Shown here piece by piece: positions 61,901 to 63,326 of a stretch of 63,326 bases of DNA. Position 1 is the stretch's first letter. Each line of letters opens with the position of its first letter. Where the stretch lies: NCBI GenBank assembly GCA_947171615.1, contig CAMVYG010000001.1:1-63326 (forward strand). Direction: 5' to 3'. Origin of the DNA: an uncultured Clostridia bacterium. Its GTDB lineage: Bacteria; Bacillota; Clostridia; Oscillospirales; Acutalibacteraceae. The notes under the pieces are model-generated. The model saw only the letters and a program-made list of their open reading frames with translations. It ran no database searches and was not told where the DNA came from. The position numbers were made by a program, and so were the translations under genes.

Positions 61901-63146
61901 GCTCGCTCTCCACCACCATACCGGAGGAGTTGGTAGGCATCTCAAAGTCCGGGTCTTCAACAGGCCTTACATCGTCCGGATCATCCGGGTTCTCTATGGT
62001 ATCACCCCGAACGGTGTTGTTGCTGTCCACCAGAAGATAGTCTACAACATATCTCTTATCGAAATTCTCATACCAGACGCCGGGAGCGGTTTCTCCCAAA
62101 ATCTTCTGAGCGGGATTTTGGCTCCATGAAACGCGGCTGGCGACCCCATTCTTTTTCCACGGGGTAAGCTGGGGCTCGTCATAATAGTAAAAGGCCTGGC
62201 CTTCCACCACATCATAGGTTTCCCAATCCAGATATCGCTGAATGAAGCCTGCGCCGCCCATAGCCAGGGGCACCGTTTTCCCGGTGGAATCTTCATAAGA
62301 GAACTGGTCAACGATCTCCCTGGCTTCCCGCGCTGTCTGGGGAACCTGAATAGACCCTGCGGAAAGGCCGTCCGTATTCTGAGCTACAACGCCGTTTTTG
62401 TAAAGGCGGAAGTCCAGATCGATCACGGTGGCATAGCCGTCTTCCTCGATCTCCGGAGAGTGGCCGCCAAAGCAGTAGAACTGGAGATAACAGTCCAGCA
62501 TTGTGGTTTCGCCCTGCTGCATTCTGGTGCCGGACACCATGTAGCCCGTGTAGTGGTCCAAAAAATCATTTTTTGCGCTCATAGCCTGATTAAAAAGGCC
62601 GGTGTTAGAAACGATTTTGGCCTTTTCAGACTTCATGAATTCCTTCATGGAGGCGGGCATCGTGTCGGCGTCGGAGGCCACAACTGCGATCTGCCCGTTG
62701 AAGGGGTAAATTTCTCTGCGTTCTTCTTTATTATAAGGAGGCTGGAAGTCGGCGCGGGGATTGGTGATGGGTCGCACCGTGCTGGCGTCTGTCTGGAACA
62801 CAAAAACGCCTTCCTTCAGCTCCTCTTCATCCTCACCGGGCTCTACCCTGATTTGCAGGCTCATGGTAAGGATACCGGTTTCCGGATCAAACCCGGTCTG
62901 AATAAACCGCATTTTCGTATCGGGCAGTTCCAGATTTAAAAGCTCCGGAGCGTCCCCGGCCTCTTCCGTATTCTCTACATCGGCATCATTCTCCGCGACG
63001 GCGGAAGAAGGCGTTTCGTTATCGAAAGACGACGCAACATCCTCGCCCATTCTTCTGGACGCCTGGGCAGCAGGAGCTACAGGCAATCCGTAAATTGCCA
63101 GAAGCAATGTCAGAATGAACGCAACCACTCTTCTCCAATGTTTCAT
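55908..63146 (-). CDS. Protein A: 2412-residue SLH-anchored surface protein with DQYG Ig-like units
   Basis: Predicted wall-anchored scaffold, first gene of the locus. The frame extends 31 codons further upstream, but the ATG at 63146 has AGGAGG nine bases before it and begins the signal peptide (MKHWRRVVAF...APAAQA, about 29 residues). After an acidic linker, residues about 65-330 form a beta-rich module with DPETGILTMSL, matching DPESGILEMEV at the same place in protein C. It is cohesin-like in strand order, which is an inference. From about 700 to 2040 lie ten Ig-like units with DQYG or a near form, the same family as in C. An acidic proline-rich stretch (EETDPEDGLEDDGEQEPPPP) falls near 1890. 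Around 2189 GFVGWTSDGE marks an InlB-like repeat, followed by SLH domains at 2219-2412. It starts the likely A-B transcription unit. If the N-terminal module is a cohesin, A is the receptor for a dockerin protein. Confidence 0.9.
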   Translation of the reverse strand: MKHWRRVVAFILTLLLAIYGLPVAPAAQASRRMGEDVASSFDNETPSSAVAENDADVENTEEAGDAPELLNLELPDTKMRFIQTGFDPETGILTMSLQIRVEPGEDEEELKEGVFVFQTDASTVRPITNPRADFQPPYNKEERREIYPFNGQIAVVASDADTMPASMKEFMKSEKAKIVSNTGLFNQAMSAKNDFLDHYTGYMVSGTRMQQGETTMLDCYLQFYCFGGHSPEIEEDGYATVIDLDFRLYKNGVVAQNTDGLSAGSIQVPQTAREAREIVDQFSYEDSTGKTVPLAMGGAGFIQRYLDWETYDVVEGQAFYYYDEPQLTPWKKNGVASRVSWSQNPAQKILGETAPGVWYENFDKRYVVDYLLVDSNNTVRGDTIENPDDPDDVRPVEDPDFEMPTNSSGMVVESERYPRYSIPDYELSQQNDEDENWIPESYQGNGKRPPLKYFIMTSTSDTSISSPEHDGFEEYFTGLKWEFLAEEGLSLEDCEITEESGEGRLIPTYNNEYYRVKEATFTGNRSEEAHLKGKKLWTVYKARVPEDPSLDEYMMRTPVGVVLDMIPTEITYWDHFQAGGTKEIVRSDIPAPQFHITHDAADLDNYLWYTNGADSITGGQKTKISLRVIYDPEGTPIYSDDTLLALYKADPIPTSISVDTEGVVENITNSDGQPVEGFWVGNTALDGSGEETPEDAVSTGIEIHARLLDQYRAVYHDKWANLELVPTEKTKKLYDAAGKTCPFEINQKSENSYTIIYRGYRGVNDVVEGEHILRATYSEPLGANVVQEIPVFVSKPKDKLTLMKTYPTNPHTMVDQKEVEEDGVKGTVYQVVYEVPPCTFDDYKVVTNTENILIAELANQWRNPEDDLSTKELAEYDLASGIRNTSGTAIDLAKARAKGYTISYEVSYPDDELPQGISVADINQGKFTYNSYTKDGSRFNLRITATYQGWSRFVEYQFEFTRQPRILQQILVVPPDHQTGYTFMVPLKEEGKQDNRLTVIAVDQYGSQWDWNAVMDAYKPGSPLNPEGNEIEPWSVFVEGELPPGVTLTTGNNPYITVDSTARTSSFKIYAKFAACRSKSVTVEIKREPSKPTIMRNLVYNTTNSILPPIKSGTDAVYAPSVEVYDQYDERILDCKSTWRYTVTPASAKDYISVDSQTGELTVKKCAPNCDVFITSVMAQNGSSRSLNVTVQVRRQTAYPDFVEIKETEIPFLSDPSSGSGMRYLTASGTTQYGEDQVFEQNELTWRLDAVKFPDATLYRVKEIDDPNGGGGKVEVITGDIPFDSNGGIYNARNVVSLTSGGALQFNGTVLARNIPQEMTVTVICKNGRQATKTIKITRDPSVPTTLYFPGDFAPYNDGVQIPESGKKETVPLRVYVRDQYGVILEEKDAPVKWSAGTLPKGVTMNAAEKTVTIDHTASPGSVKITATCGSLKSDLYLGIRQDEPLAPRSVEFTNIKNSAGKVQAVPAGYEMTLPLPPQAGRGYETYTAVWIVRDQFENPISKMVRWTVENPSSGVKAEMFDEYAGMVRVYYTAEAMDALRNGQDLGFTLRGSVADDAGVYRDLRVHLSLDDAEPAYAVPVMTDPGDESVIEGGVVKPVVPPKGDPARAVTIEAKVYDQYGREMPNEAADIKLATMSPGLRLSQTPGTNRGTLYIESNTTAMMVTLQSTPKGEPESLRDESSLLIVLSKGTAYAYELALAESNQYTFDIPYWNSRQLANKPDEDHAEELTLRAEVVDQYGAWMKVVSDLYHPVWEFVGDHEGVEFASGDPDGDGIAEGEDVTFAITNRAVPAGKMSQKVTLRLTTTNMEDDEDFVKTLTLDLRRDKAEATYLYITGSDENGVGIAAKRPYAEAKTTVYPFDPVVYDQYGAPIEDCEIEMDMDLSVLEGRDDLLVEEVYRRGESAENGNSPVGYQIYQVVYKEAPPESGSGEETDPEDGLEDDGEQEPPPPEILSKTLLAEFDCPTGNLTLYTACDCLDKLAFTAKYEALGEAGFKRLIVPIAQEETRAYKVEINRTYRDFVISGNREPIQDYVYPVVYDQYGGRYDGYAAIQWNLKLPEKDEKGNYLPYIKELDEEGNERLPDDFLVIKEDAPDRTTTLTIQPESFISNKVILLECLVLDTGFMNDPSRRIYEYSQISVHRPYNTGVTVTFDAGEYGKLVGESQVSISSGEAPLNPPGVKTVQGYGFVGWTSDGEIVVDATKVAVFSDLTYVAVYKDVTNTKFLEGYGDRTIRPENKVTRAEFVSMVVRAIGGFDSQKNYGKSFKDVAQGKWYSGAIAYAKQKKIIDGYEDGTFRPNAYITRGEAARILADAAGLTSEKSGTFEDVRPGSWYEKYIEALLEAKVVDGYEDGTYRPENRITRAEAIKLIVMITKNALNDLEHNNIQKYAYCPFIDIKRTHWAYAYVLRAAGIA
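55911..56492 (-). other. SLH domain region of protein A
   Basis: The last 194 residues: GYGDRTIRPENKVTRAEF, then FKDVAQGKWYSGAI with GYEDGTFRPNAYITRGEA, then FEDVRPGSWYEKYI with GYEDGTYRPENRITRAEA, ending FIDIKRTHWAYAYV. This makes two full SLH repeats and two halves, the same layout as in protein E. All have the TRAE-type motif that contacts the wall polymer, so this should be a strong anchor. Confidence 0.92.
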
Positions 63147-63155
63147 CAATTTATT

Positions 63156-63161
63156 CCTCCT
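63156..63161 (-). promoter_or_regulatory. Ribosome binding site deciding the protein A start
   Basis: AGGAGG on the minus strand, nine bases before the ATG at 63146, which opens the signal peptide. Confidence 0.8.
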
Positions 63162-63307
63162 GCAAAACCTATCCCTGTTCCAAACAGGTGTCGTCATTTC
63201 AAAAAATCTACATTCTGTAAATTTTGTTTCCCACACCACAAGAGACTGTATGGTGCTTTTGTAAAACGGGCGCAGTACCCCTAGTGTGAATTATGATATA
63301 TATTAAC

Positions 63308-63313
63308 ATTATA
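63308..63313 (-). promoter_or_regulatory. Possible -10 box for gene A
   Basis: TATAAT on the minus strand in an AT-rich stretch about 160 bases before the start of protein A. A matching -35 box would lie beyond the window edge and cannot be checked. The region 63147-63326 has no gene. Confidence 0.35.
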
Positions 63314-63326
63314 CCCTAAATAGCAA

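Noticed and set aside
2847..63146. Cellulosome gene cluster
   Set aside because: Dockerins and SLH domains are present, but I recognise no glycoside hydrolase, carbohydrate-binding module or undoubted cohesin in any of the five proteins.
13253..63146. Sortase-anchored adhesins
   Set aside because: None of the C-termini has an LPXTG-type motif followed by a hydrophobic segment and positive tail. They end in SLH or dockerin domains.

Overview
The window looks like a chromosomal segment of an anaerobic Gram-positive bacterium of the Clostridia, probably an Oscillospiraceae-like gut lineage (the family is a guess). The evidence is strong AGGAGG-type ribosome binding sites, SLH cell-wall-anchoring domains, dockerin-type calcium-binding repeats, and interspersed palindromes containing TCATTCTGAGCGAAGCGAAG. 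Every gene I accept is on the minus strand. No tRNA, rRNA, CRISPR array, transposase or phage gene was seen.

Left edge (1-2846): the start of an unrecognised small gene cut by the window edge; an rlmD-family 23S rRNA uracil-C5 methyltransferase (353-1522); and a small GIY-YIG nuclease gene broken by a one-base frameshift (1968-2269). The broken gene sits in a cluster of about five 115-160 bp palindromic repeats. A strong, possibly bidirectional terminator (2755-2805) closes the main locus.

Main locus (2847-63146): five very large secreted proteins fill almost all of the remaining 60 kb, in transcription order A to E. A (55908-63146, 2412 aa) has a cohesin-like N-terminus, about ten Ig-like units marked by a DQYG motif, and C-terminal SLH domains. 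B (42901-55872, 4323 aa) is a mosaic of Ig/FN3-like modules and a cysteine-rich block, ending in a dockerin. C (13253-42682, 9809 aa, about 1 MDa) is a tandem array of about 83 DQYG Ig-like units in strict two-type alternation, ending in a dockerin. D (6967-13023, 2018 aa) shares its N-terminal module with E and its last 278 residues, including the dockerin, with C. E (2847-6689, 1280 aa) ends in SLH domains. The spacers are 35, 218, 229 and 277 bp. The last three contain large inverted repeats.

How they may work together (inference): A and E carry the wall anchors and lie at the two ends of the locus, while B, C and D carry dockerins. This suggests a calcium-dependent, non-covalent surface assembly in which three giant proteins plug into anchored partners. 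Protein C could form a rod several hundred nanometres long. No catalytic domain was recognised, so this does not look like a cellulosome in the enzymatic sense. The whole set looks like an undescribed giant surface fibre or S-layer-associated system. The cohesin assignment is the weakest link.
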